Of a stretch of DNA of 64,000 nucleotides, positions 37,111 to 45,600 are shown piece by piece. The position numbers were made by a program, and so were the translations under genes. Source of the DNA: Promethearchaeota archaeon. Lineage in GTDB: Archaea; Asgardarchaeota; Lokiarchaeia; Sigyniarchaeales; SOKP01. Under the pieces are notes generated by a model. That model saw only the letters and a list, made by a program, of their open reading frames with translations. It did not search any database and was not told the origin of the DNA. The DNA is taken from the NCBI GenBank assembly GCA_030606485.1, contig JAUWGH010000009.1:1-64000 (forward strand), in the 5' to 3' direction. Each line of letters starts with the position of its first letter. Position 1 is the stretch's first letter.

Positions 37111-37207
37111 GCCTCAGTTGCTTAGCCGGTAGAGCGTTGCCTTGGTATCAAATCCGCAGGTTTAAACAGAAAGGCAAAGGTCGCGGGTCCGATTCCCGCC
37201 TGAGGCT
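37111..37207 (+). tRNA. tRNA-Thr (anticodon GGT) with one intron
   Basis: The acceptor stem GCCTCAG/CTGAGGC ends with U73, which fits archaeal tRNA-Thr. D stem is GCTT/GAGC, anticodon stem TTGCC/GGCAA, and T stem GCGGG/CCCGC. The anticodon loop reads T-T-GGT-A, and then 24 extra bases (37148-37171) sit after position 37, the canonical archaeal intron site. The intron contains a short hairpin around a GCA loop. The exact BHB pairing is of a relaxed type and the borders could shift by a base or two. No CCA is encoded. Confidence 0.88.
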
Positions 37208-37221
37208 CAATATTCGAGGAA

Positions 37222-37359
37222 GTCGGTGTGGCTAAGCTTGGTTAGTAAAGCGCTAAAAAGCGTTAGCGCCAACAAGCGCCAGACTCATAATCTCTTATAA
37301 AGAATTGGGTCAGAAAATAAGACATCTGGAGATCGCGGGCTCGAATCCCGCCACCGACA
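37222..37359 (+). tRNA. Elongator tRNA-Met (anticodon CAT) with two introns
   Basis: Acceptor stem is GTCGGTG/CACCGAC with A73, T stem GCGGG/CCCGC and anticodon stem CCAGA/TCTGG. Two inserts are needed to build a normal cloverleaf. The first is 26 nt (37253-37278) between positions 26 and 27, whose ends share a repeated AAGCG and which contains the stem GCGCTAA/TTAGCGC. The second is 34 nt (37290-37323) at the canonical site after position 37. The loop after splicing is CTCATAA, as in archaeal elongator Met tRNAs. tRNA-Ile2 with a modified CAT is the alternative. It starts 14 nt after tRNA-Thr. Confidence 0.88.
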
Positions 37360-37367
37360 CTTTTTTT
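37360..37367 (+). terminator. Oligo-T terminator after the tRNA pair
   Basis: A run of seven T residues directly follows the tRNA-Met 3' end. This is the usual intrinsic termination signal of archaeal RNA polymerase. Confidence 0.6.
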
Positions 37368-37428
37368 ATATTATTCTACATATCCTCAAACATTAACTTT
37401 TAATAATCGGTAATCAATATTTTTTGAT

Positions 37429-38991
37429 ATGGATAATCTAAATAAAATCTCCTTTTTGAATAAGATTTCCAGTTCCCAAATGGCTTCAGAGGATAATAAT
37501 TCTGAATGGTTAGGTATTCCCAAGAATTTATTAATGGAATGTGCAGGTTATTCATTCACTCAAAAGATTATTAAACATTATAATTTGAAGCCATATCAAC
37601 GAGTTGTTATATTTTCTGGCCTTGGTAATAATGGTGGTGATAGTTTTGTAATTGCTCGTCATTTATCGAGTATGAAAATATATGTCGATTTAATTTTAGT
37701 GGGATTACCTGAGAAAATAAGAACGGAGGAATCGCGATTAAATTGGAATATTATTCAAAATTTAAGTTTAACTATTCAAATTAGAATTATAAAAGATTCA
37801 TCTGAATTTAAAAAACTTCAAGTAGAATTAAATAAAATTAAAATTGACTTAATAATTGATGGACTGCTAGGAACTGGCATTAAAGGAAAGATACGAGAAC
37901 CAATATCTTCTGCTATTGATATAATTAATGATTTTCAACCTCAAGGAAAAAGAATAGCCTCTATTGACGTTCCCTCTGGAATGAATCCAGATACTGGAAA
38001 TATTTTAGATAAAGCAGTTAAAGCTGATTTTGTTGTGACCTTCCATAAATTAAAAAAAGGGCTGAATGAAAACACAGAATATGTAAAAAAAGTTGAAGTA
38101 AGTCCAATTGGAATACCGCTTGAGGCAAATCTTTTCGTTGGTAAGGGCGACTTGATACCAACAGTTAAAATTCACCCCGAATCTTCGCATAAAGGCGAAA
38201 ATGGAAAAGTATTAGTAATTGGAGGAAGTAAAGAATATTCTGGGGCACCCGCATTAGCATCTTTAGCAGCAATTAAAATGGGAGTTGATTTAGTAAGAAC
38301 TTTTGTACCAGGTTCAATTTCTGAAATTGTAAAAAAATATTCCCCTAATTTGATCGTAAATTACGGGAGTGGAGATTATATTTCTATTGAACATTTATCT
38401 TCTCTAAAAGAATTGATTGAATGGGCTGATGTAATTTTATTAGGACCAGGAATGGGAATTAATGGTATTACTCAAGAAGCGGTTTTAAAAATATTAACAT
38501 TTTTAGCCGATATAAATAAATCTTGTGTTATTGATGCAGATGCATTAAAATTAATTAAAAATAACCTTGAATTAATACAACATTCTAATATAATATTAAC
38601 ACCGCATGAAGGAGAATTAAAAATAATGACTGGAATATCTCTACCACCTATGAAAAATCTAATTGAAAGGTTAGAGAATGTCTCAAGAGTCGCAAAAAGA
38701 TATGGAGCGACATTTTTAGTTAAAGGGAAATATGATCTAATATCTAACGGTATTGAGAGAAAAATTAATCAAACAGGATGTTCCCAAATGACCGTAGGTG
38801 GAACTGGTGATGTCCTTGCAGGATTGTGTGCCGCATTTATGTCTGTAAATAATAGCGCTTTCAACTCAGCATGTTCAGCGGCTTTTTTAAATGGATTAGC
38901 TGGAGAATTGTGTTTAGAGGAAGTTGGAGATTTTTTCACATCCCTCGATATGATAAATAAGATTCCAGCAACTCTAAAAAAATTATTATAA
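37429..38991 (+). CDS. nnr: Bifunctional NAD(P)H-hydrate epimerase / ADP-dependent dehydratase
   Basis: This enzyme repairs hydrated NAD(P)H. Residues 1-230 are the YjeF-N epimerase: SGLGNNGGDSFVIARHL, LLGTGIKGKIREPI and IDVPSGMNPDTG. Residues 245-520 are the ribokinase-like dehydratase: KVLVIGGSKEYSGAPALASL, LTPHEGELKIMTG and the nucleotide site TVGGTGDVLAGLCAAF. Length (520) is normal for the fused archaeal/bacterial form. It is the first forward gene after the tRNAs and lies about 120 nt before the gelsolin-like gene; I would not assume co-transcription. Confidence 0.95.
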   Translation: MDNLNKISFLNKISSSQMASEDNNSEWLGIPKNLLMECAGYSFTQKIIKHYNLKPYQRVVIFSGLGNNGGDSFVIARHLSSMKIYVDLILVGLPEKIRTEESRLNWNIIQNLSLTIQIRIIKDSSEFKKLQVELNKIKIDLIIDGLLGTGIKGKIREPISSAIDIINDFQPQGKRIASIDVPSGMNPDTGNILDKAVKADFVVTFHKLKKGLNENTEYVKKVEVSPIGIPLEANLFVGKGDLIPTVKIHPESSHKGENGKVLVIGGSKEYSGAPALASLAAIKMGVDLVRTFVPGSISEIVKKYSPNLIVNYGSGDYISIEHLSSLKELIEWADVILLGPGMGINGITQEAVLKILTFLADINKSCVIDADALKLIKNNLELIQHSNIILTPHEGELKIMTGISLPPMKNLIERLENVSRVAKRYGATFLVKGKYDLISNGIERKINQTGCSQMTVGGTGDVLAGLCAAFMSVNNSAFNSACSAAFLNGLAGELCLEEVGDFFTSLDMINKIPATLKKLL

Positions 38992-39109
38992 GATTCATTA
39001 ATCTCCAATCTTTTTGGTACATAAAATTTTATATATTTTTAAATTATTATAATAAATAGTAAAGAATAAAAAAATAAACATTATAAGTATAATAAGGGAT
39101 GGGGTTAAA

Positions 39110-39931
39110 ATGGTACAAGTCTTTAAAATTTTAGATACTGGGGAAACTGAAGAAATTAAAGATACTGGGAGTCCAATTAAGGATATTCTAGACAGTTCTG
39201 AAGTATTTATTATAATCAGCGAACATCGTGATAAAACAATTTGGTTATGGAAAGGTGCAAAATCATCGGTCAGAAGAAAATTTATAGGAGCCCAGAAGTC
39301 GCAGGACATTCGAGGACAAGTTGGAATGCAATATTCAGTGTTTCCCGTAGACCAAGGCGAGGAAAAACCCGATATCATAAAAGCTATTGGCGGCAATCCT
39401 AGTGAAGGATTTGCGAGAGAAATTAAAGATGATAGTGATGGAATAGAGACTCATCCTTTAAGGCAAAAACAAATTTTTGAACCACCAAGACCAGCAGAAG
39501 GGATGAAAATCGGACCGTCACCTCAGGCTCAAGCTGGAATAGGACCTTTATATACTGGAGAGGAATCCATGTCTCGATATTTAGAACCAACTACTGTTGA
39601 TTTTAAATTTGTGATGCAAAAATTAGAAGAAATTGCTACTCCAGAAGGGTTCGAACGAGAATTGATAATTATTGGCTCCCAAACCTTTGCAGTTATCGAA
39701 AAAGTTCAAACATTTTTGGGCAGAAAACAAGTTGAGAAGGTTATAGAGCGTATTAGTTCAATCCCCGAAGGTGTTTTTTTTGCTGAAGGTTATACGCCTC
39801 GAATTTTATCAGAAAATGGAAAAGTATTGGCCATAGAATTTTTAAAAAAATCAAATAGTAATGAAAATAATAGTCCTAATAAAAAGAACATCTTGAAAAA
39901 TCAAATAAAGCAACAATTAGGTTCATCTTAA
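39110..39931 (+). CDS. Gelsolin-like domain protein
   Basis: Residues 20-105 match a gelsolin/ADF-H-type fold: EVFIIISEHRDKTIWLWKGA followed by SSVRRKFIGAQKSQDIRGQ and YSVFPVDQGEE. The pattern of a hydrophobic strand, W-x-W-K-G, a long helix and a final strand with a D-x-G-x-E end is the gelsolin signature. Residues 105-170 are a Pro-rich linker. Residues 165-260 are a second alpha/beta domain (ELIIIGSQTFAVIEKVQTFL) that I cannot name. Gelsolin domains bind actin in eukaryotes, and Asgard gelsolin-like proteins are reported actin modulators. It is followed within 100 nt by a roadblock gene and, further down, by an actin-like gene. Confidence 0.75.
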   Translation: MVQVFKILDTGETEEIKDTGSPIKDILDSSEVFIIISEHRDKTIWLWKGAKSSVRRKFIGAQKSQDIRGQVGMQYSVFPVDQGEEKPDIIKAIGGNPSEGFAREIKDDSDGIETHPLRQKQIFEPPRPAEGMKIGPSPQAQAGIGPLYTGEESMSRYLEPTTVDFKFVMQKLEEIATPEGFERELIIIGSQTFAVIEKVQTFLGRKQVEKVIERISSIPEGVFFAEGYTPRILSENGKVLAIEFLKKSNSNENNSPNKKNILKNQIKQQLGSS

Positions 39932-40028
39932 TAACAGGAATTAAAATAAAAGATATTTACAAAAAAATATTAAGTCATTTTAATTAATATTTCATAAAAT
40001 TAATTAAATTTCAAAATAAAATCTAATA

Positions 40029-40421
40029 ATGAGCGATTTAACACCACAAGAAGCTCAGAATTTATCCGAGTTCTTAGGAAATATCACCGAACATACTGAT
40101 TTAGAAGCATTGGCGTTAGTTACACGAGAAGGTTTAAGACTTGCTTTTTCATGCGTATCGGGATATAATATCAATCCGGATTTATTTTCGTCTATGAGCG
40201 CTGTAGTTATGAAAAGCGGGGAAGATGCTATTCAAGGACTTGAATATAATAATTTACTTGAAGTAATTCTTCGAGGCGATAACGCCTTTATAATTTTAAG
40301 CAACGCTGGACGATTTTTCCTAATGGGTGCAAGTAGAGAGATTAAAGATTTAGGAAAAATAGTTTCGGTTTTTAGATATTATGCTAAAGAAATCTCTAAA
40401 AGGTATCCAAAATTATCTTAA
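40029..40421 (+). CDS. Roadblock/LC7 domain protein
   Basis: This is a 130-residue single-domain protein. LEALALVTREGLRLAFSCVSG, SSMSAVVMKSGEDAIQGLEY and NAFIILSNAGRFFLMGASRE are the strand-helix-strand elements of the roadblock/LC7 fold. It likely dimerises and serves as GAP, GEF or platform for a small GTPase. It follows the gelsolin-like gene by about 100 nt and precedes the vWA gene by about 260 nt. I see no membrane anchor. Confidence 0.88.
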   Translation: MSDLTPQEAQNLSEFLGNITEHTDLEALALVTREGLRLAFSCVSGYNINPDLFSSMSAVVMKSGEDAIQGLEYNNLLEVILRGDNAFIILSNAGRFFLMGASREIKDLGKIVSVFRYYAKEISKRYPKLS

Positions 40422-40678
40422 AATTTCCTAATTCTTTAATTATTTAAGGAAAATAATGTTGTTGTAAATCGCGCTAATCTTGTTAATTTTATAACTTTTT
40501 TTAAAAGACACGAGACATATATTTCAAAATTTTATTAATAATGAGAAGAGGTCCGTTTAAAATTTTTTATTGATTAAAAATAAATTATAAATATAATAAT
40601 TCTAACATTTTATACTAATGAATATTTATTATGTTCTAAAAGGAATAAAATAATGAGTAATATTTTGAAGGGTTAATC

Positions 40679-42844
40679 ATGTCTAAAGAACCATTAATAT
40701 TATTTGTTGAGGTTTTTGATTCAGATTCTGAGAAAGTAATTACCTCTAATGAGAATCTTGAAAAATTGGGTGTTAAGACTGGAGATATAGTTGAAGTTAT
40801 AGATATGGATACAAATAAAACTATACCAGCATTTATTGAGGGCTCTCCGGATGTTTTAGAATTCGCCGGTAAATTTTCCAAAATAATAATAAACAATTTA
40901 AATTTTAAAGGAGTAGAATTAGGTATTCGAGTAAAAAGTGATATTAAAATCGTTCCTGAGCCCACTCCATCCAAAATAATTTCAGTCCCAGAAACCCCTT
41001 CCGCAGAAATAAAACCACCTAAAATTGAATTCGCAATAGGACAACCACAACCAACAACGCCTAAAATACCCACTTATGCACCTCCAAAACCAAAGGAACC
41101 AACTCCTGGAATTACTCCTCCACCCTCCCCACCTGGATTAACTCCAACCCCTCCACCGCCTTCACAACCATCACCAACATATGCACCTCCAAAACCACAA
41201 ATGCCAACACCTGGATTAACCCCCCCACCACAACCACCACAATTAGACCAATTAGGAATCCAACCAAATGGATTACCCAAAACTGAAATAACACCTACTT
41301 ACCCTAATCAAATTGATATATATGCTCTGCAGACTCAAAAAAGTGGAATAATTTTAACACCAAAAGTAGTCGATGATATTGAAGGAAGGGTTCAGTTAAG
41401 TGAAAATAATCTCAGAAAATTAGGATTAGGTGTAGGAATGTTAATTGCATGGGAAGATCCTTTGACACGATCTGTAGGTTCAGCGAGAATTTCTATGGGT
41501 CTTAATGTTACAGATAATCAAATCATAATGGATCAAAATACAAAGGAAGATACTAATATCCTCTCTGATCAAATTGTAGTTTATTCTACTGAACCACCCA
41601 TTCAGAAAATGGAGCAAATTTCCCTAGAAGTTAATTCAAAACCTGAACTTAATGGTTTTTGTCAAGTCAGCCCTAGGATAATGCATTCATTATCTGTGCA
41701 ACCTGGTGATATATTTGCTTTTGAAGACGAATTAACTGGCGCTATTGGAGCCGCAAAAGTTCAAATTAATGAAAGAATGCCTTCCAATCAAATTATTATT
41801 GATACTGAGATATTAGAAGCATCCGGAATCGGTAGTTATGAAGTTATTGTAAGGAAAAACCTAAGGCAAATTATAAATCTACAATCAATAAATTTAGGTA
41901 TAAGCCCAATTAAAGGAGAAAATATGTGGGAACTCGTAAGTACAATACGTAAAAGCGTTGATGCCTTAAAAAGTTGGCTTATGAATTATATAATATTTAA
42001 AGGAATTAAATTACGATGGAATGCAGCTAATATTGCATGTTCTGTCATTGATTGTATACCTGATTTGACAGGAGATATTTTTGCGCAAATAACTCCAGAT
42101 ACTACACTAAGCTTGAGTCCAACGGGGCTTATTCCGTTTAATGCAATATTAATTATTGACATTAGTAGGAGTATGATGGCGCGCGATGTAGAAATTAGAA
42201 ATATTGCTCCTGCAATCGAAGGAATTAAGGCAGCTATGTATTCCCCAGAAATTCAAGAATTTCTGAAGAAATTTAAGGAAGGTATATCAGTTCCACGTCG
42301 AATAGCAGCCGCTTTTGCAGCAGTTCTATTCTTAAGTGAGAAAGTTGGAAGAGGATTTGGAGAAAAAGTGAGTGTTATACGTTTTGCAGATGAATCTCAA
42401 GTATTACCCTTCCAAGGAGGGCTGTATATGGACTCTGCCAGCGGAGAAAAGGGAATTCTTGAAGATTGTGCTCGAATGATTGTTGATAGGATTGGAAACG
42501 CTTATGGTCAAGCAACAAATATGGGTGCCGCTATGCTTGCAGGAAGGGAAGTTCTCTACACATTTGAACAAATAAATCCTGATCAGCCAACTATGATAGT
42601 TATTTTGACTGATGGTGTTCCTACCGATGTAGATAATTTTCTTGAAGCTATTAAACAATTCAGTGAAAACCCAAATGTTGTAATATACATTGTAGGTCTA
42701 GGAAATCCTGATGATAAGTTAATGAATAGAGCTGCTAATTTATGCGGTGGAGAATACTTTAAACCTAATGATGCCGGGGAATTATTAATTTGGTATAGTA
42801 AACGCGCACGAGATTTAACAGTGAAACTTAAAGCTCATAAATAG
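40679..42844 (+). CDS. Double-psi-barrel / polyproline / von Willebrand A protein
   Basis: This 721-residue protein has an unusual architecture. Residues 1-95 resemble a double-psi beta-barrel like the N-domain of Cdc48/VAT (NLEKLGVKTGDIVEVIDMDT). Residues 100-215 are a proline-rich linker with a duplicated block (TYAPPKP..PTPG.TPPP.PP). Two more barrels follow at about 218-312 (NLRKLGLGVGMLIAWEDPLT) and 318-402 (HSLSVQPGDIFAFEDELTGA). A helical spacer leads to a vWA domain at 490-700 with a full metal site: DISRS, ATNMGAA and ILTDGVPTD. The protein has no signal peptide and is cytoplasmic. Polyproline tracts are ligands for profilin-type actin regulators in eukaryotes. SD GAAGGG precedes ATG 40679. 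Confidence 0.8.
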   Translation: MSKEPLILFVEVFDSDSEKVITSNENLEKLGVKTGDIVEVIDMDTNKTIPAFIEGSPDVLEFAGKFSKIIINNLNFKGVELGIRVKSDIKIVPEPTPSKIISVPETPSAEIKPPKIEFAIGQPQPTTPKIPTYAPPKPKEPTPGITPPPSPPGLTPTPPPPSQPSPTYAPPKPQMPTPGLTPPPQPPQLDQLGIQPNGLPKTEITPTYPNQIDIYALQTQKSGIILTPKVVDDIEGRVQLSENNLRKLGLGVGMLIAWEDPLTRSVGSARISMGLNVTDNQIIMDQNTKEDTNILSDQIVVYSTEPPIQKMEQISLEVNSKPELNGFCQVSPRIMHSLSVQPGDIFAFEDELTGAIGAAKVQINERMPSNQIIIDTEILEASGIGSYEVIVRKNLRQIINLQSINLGISPIKGENMWELVSTIRKSVDALKSWLMNYIIFKGIKLRWNAANIACSVIDCIPDLTGDIFAQITPDTTLSLSPTGLIPFNAILIIDISRSMMARDVEIRNIAPAIEGIKAAMYSPEIQEFLKKFKEGISVPRRIAAAFAAVLFLSEKVGRGFGEKVSVIRFADESQVLPFQGGLYMDSASGEKGILEDCARMIVDRIGNAYGQATNMGAAMLAGREVLYTFEQINPDQPTMIVILTDGVPTDVDNFLEAIKQFSENPNVVIYIVGLGNPDDKLMNRAANLCGGEYFKPNDAGELLIWYSKRARDLTVKLKAHK

Positions 42845-43048
42845 ATATAAATAAAATAACATTAATTAATCAAATTATAATTTTTCTCTTAAATTCTTAT
42901 AATTTTACTTATGTAAAGGCATTCTTCTACTCTACTTATTTTTAAAGGAATTTATTGAGAAAAAATTTTTTTATTTAAATGATTAAGTAATATTATTAAA
43001 CAAGTTTGAAGAATTTCTATTAATAAATAATATAAGATTTTATAAAAA

Positions 43049-43450
43049 ATGAAAGAAGCACGTATTCTTAATATTGATACGAGAGGAAGAATAGTAATCC
43101 CAAATATCTTCCGAAAATCGTTAGGGATCGAGGATGCAACCCAAATAATGATGATAGCAGATAGTGAGAAGAAAGAAATCCGAATCTATCCCGTAGGTTG
43201 GAGTGGAGAAAAAGATACCGTTAAATTTAAAATTTATATGAATGATGTTGCGGGTTCATTAGCACTAATTGCAAAAACCATAGGTGAATTAAAAATCTCT
43301 CTTATTTACGGTGAAGCAATCGTTATTGAGAAAGGAAAATTAGCGATATGGAACGTAATTGCACCTATTCCTGAAGGTTTAAATATTGAAAAAATAATTG
43401 AAACATTAATTCAAAGAGGAAAAGCTCAGAAAATTGAGATAATTGAATAA
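43049..43450 (+). CDS. AbrB-like DNA-binding domain fused to an ACT-like domain
   Basis: Residues 1-50 are a SpoVT/AbrB swapped-hairpin domain (NIDTRGRIVIPNIFRKSLGI is the textbook signature). Residues 58-133 look like an ACT domain (VKFKIYMNDVAGSLALIAKT, then ISLIYGEAIVIEKGKLAIW), which often senses amino acids. A small-molecule-responsive repressor acting on nearby promoters is likely. It lies inside the cytoskeletal gene run, so it is a candidate local regulator. No operator could be identified. Confidence 0.8.
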   Translation: MKEARILNIDTRGRIVIPNIFRKSLGIEDATQIMMIADSEKKEIRIYPVGWSGEKDTVKFKIYMNDVAGSLALIAKTIGELKISLIYGEAIVIEKGKLAIWNVIAPIPEGLNIEKIIETLIQRGKAQKIEIIE

Positions 43451-43536
43451 TAAACAAGCGTTAAAATAAAAAATATAAAATATGATTATATCAATAGAAT
43501 ATTTTTTTTAAAGAATTATAAAAAATTAGAATTATT

Positions 43537-44229
43537 ATGGCTAAGAAGAAGATTAAAAAAGAAAAATCAGAAAAGGAAGAAGATTTAAGTGAGCCAGAAG
43601 CTAAGCAAGATGGACTTAGTTTTTTAGAGACCGCTTTGAAAAAAAGTAAAGATAGCAAAAAAACTTTAGAAGAATTTATACTAGGAAAAGCAGAGTCAAA
43701 AATGGAAGAAACTGCAAATGAGGAATATGATAATATCGAGATAACCCCACAATTGACATCTGAAACCAGTCAGGATAAGAAAACGACATCTGAGGAGTCG
43801 GGAATAAAGATCGAGGTTTTAGAGGATTTTAAAGAAATTGAAGATTTATCAACAACACCTCATAGAGAAGAATTGAATTTATATGAGAATATGGGTGGGT
43901 TTTTCGATGAATTATTTAGTAGTTTTAATAATAGATACACAAGATGGGAGAATTCTACTGGAATGATTTTATCCATTTTACGAAAAATGAGAAAAATAAC
44001 AAAAAAAAACACAGAACAACTGATAAATTCAATAGCAAATTTACTTGCAAAAACTCAAAAAGGATTAACTGATTTTGAAATAAAACGTAATGAAATCGAA
44101 AAAATTTCGAATACTAATTTTACCAATATTTCTAAAGATTTTAAAAAAATATTAGGCCTTCTAGAATTACAGATTCAAGAATATCAATTAAAAAAAGAAG
44201 TCTCGGAGCTTTTCCTTAAACCTTCATAA
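43537..44229 (+). CDS. Charged coiled-coil protein of unknown function
   Basis: The N-terminal 120 residues are Lys/Glu-rich and predicted disordered (MAKKKIKKEKSEKEEDL). Residues 125-230 form amphipathic helices with coiled-coil periodicity (EQLINSIANLLAKTQKGLTD). No enzyme motif is seen. It lies between the AbrB-ACT gene and the actin-like gene in the same direction, with gaps of 87 and 119 nt, so it may be a structural partner. Confidence 0.6.
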   Translation: MAKKKIKKEKSEKEEDLSEPEAKQDGLSFLETALKKSKDSKKTLEEFILGKAESKMEETANEEYDNIEITPQLTSETSQDKKTTSEESGIKIEVLEDFKEIEDLSTTPHREELNLYENMGGFFDELFSSFNNRYTRWENSTGMILSILRKMRKITKKNTEQLINSIANLLAKTQKGLTDFEIKRNEIEKISNTNFTNISKDFKKILGLLELQIQEYQLKKEVSELFLKPS

Positions 44230-44347
44230 ATAGAGTATTGAATTCATTAAATAATATTTCTTAGTTCTCCTAGAAACCAAGAATTTCATAATTTTTGGGG
44301 GTGTTAATAACAAGGTTTTTTTAAGCATAAATTTCATATTAAATAAT

Positions 44348-45550
44348 ATGGAAAATGAGAAAGAAGAGTTTTTGCGTCCCCTAATCTTAGACATAGGTTC
44401 TGCTAATTTTCGGTTAGGTTTTGCGGGAGACGATCTTCCAGATATTATAGTTCCAAGTATATATGCGGATATAACAGATCCAATATATAAATCAGATAAT
44501 ATTTCTGGATTAAAGGATATATTTGTTTCTAAGAATACAGAAAAACATCTATATGGAATGGAGGCGTTAAAATATAAGGATATTTTGAATAATCATCAAT
44601 TTGTAATAGAAAAAAATTATAATGTCTTGAAAAAATTCTTTTTATATTATTATCATCAATTGGAAATAGAACAGAACTATTTTTTTCAACAGCCATTAAT
44701 TATTTTATTTCCTTTTACCAGCTCAGAAAATGATAAAAAAAAATTGCAACAGATATTTTTAGATGAATTAAATTTTCCAAAAATTAATTTTATTAGTTTT
44801 TCTGATTGTATTTTATCTGCTTTAGGTAAAAATACAGGGGTTGTTATCAATATAGGGGAACAAAATTCATTTGTATCAACATATTTACATGGATATAGTA
44901 ATTTCTCAGCCCGTGAATTTTTTCCAATTGCAGGAAAGGATCTTACAGAATATTTAATGGATTTAATATTATTCAATAAAAAATACAAAATAAATTATAT
45001 AGATCAATGGATTGCACGAGAAATAAAAAATAAATCTTCAATATGTGTTTTTAATCCTAAAGAAACAAAAAAAAAAATTAAAGAAGGATTAAGTTCTTTT
45101 GACCAAGAAATTCAATTACCTGATGGATATATTTTTACGATTAACTTCGAAAGAATAATGATTTCTGAACCTTTATTTAATCCAAATGTGATTCATTTAG
45201 ACACAGTTGAATTACCAAAATTGGTTGCAGAACTTGTAAAAACATGGAATAGGAATGATTGGCTGGAATTACTTCAAAATATTGTTCTTTGTGGGGGGAC
45301 TAGTCTAATTAAAGATCTTGGTAAAAGATTAAAATTGGAAATCGGAAAGTTTTTTTCCAAAAAAATAAAAGATGAGATAAAAGTTATTACACCAACAGGC
45401 AGAGAAAATATGGGATGGATTGGTGCTTCCATTTTATATTCACGTGGATTATTTTCGAAAGGATGGATTGAAAATCCGAATAATCAAAATGAAATTAAAA
45501 ATGATGAAGTTTTATCCCAGCCCCCTTCTAACGCAGTAGATGAGGATTAA
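44348..45550 (+). CDS. Divergent actin-family (actin-related) protein
   Basis: This 400-residue protein follows the actin fold order. Phosphate-1 loop: LILDIGSANFRLGFAGDDLP. Then HLYGMEALKYKDIL; the connecting segment PLIILFPFTSSEND; phosphate-2 region VVINIGEQNSF; FPIAGKDLTEYLMDLI; adenosine motif VLCGGTSLIKDLGKRL; and ENMGWIGASILYS. Compared with actin, the phosphate-2 D-x-G-D is N-I-G-E and the position of catalytic Gln137 is Ser (FISFSDC). Nucleotide hydrolysis is therefore probably altered, as in several eukaryotic ARPs. It is clearly not a MreB/Hsp70 relative in motif detail. It sits downstream of gelsolin-like and polyproline genes. Confidence 0.88.
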   Translation: MENEKEEFLRPLILDIGSANFRLGFAGDDLPDIIVPSIYADITDPIYKSDNISGLKDIFVSKNTEKHLYGMEALKYKDILNNHQFVIEKNYNVLKKFFLYYYHQLEIEQNYFFQQPLIILFPFTSSENDKKKLQQIFLDELNFPKINFISFSDCILSALGKNTGVVINIGEQNSFVSTYLHGYSNFSAREFFPIAGKDLTEYLMDLILFNKKYKINYIDQWIAREIKNKSSICVFNPKETKKKIKEGLSSFDQEIQLPDGYIFTINFERIMISEPLFNPNVIHLDTVELPKLVAELVKTWNRNDWLELLQNIVLCGGTSLIKDLGKRLKLEIGKFFSKKIKDEIKVITPTGRENMGWIGASILYSRGLFSKGWIENPNNQNEIKNDEVLSQPPSNAVDED

Positions 45551-45600
45551 AATGTCAAATATAATTGATTTTAATAAATTTTAAAGGAGTTAATAAGAAT

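Noticed and set aside
37222-37359. Initiator tRNA-Met
   Set aside because: The acceptor stem starts with G, not the initiator-type A, and the CCAGA anticodon stem lacks the initiator run of three G-C pairs. An elongator Met (or Ile2) identity fits better.
41074-41294. Reverse-strand Gly/Val-rich ORFs at 41074-41280 and 41112-41294
   Set aside because: These are antisense shadows of the polyproline linker (CCN codons read as NGG), not genes.
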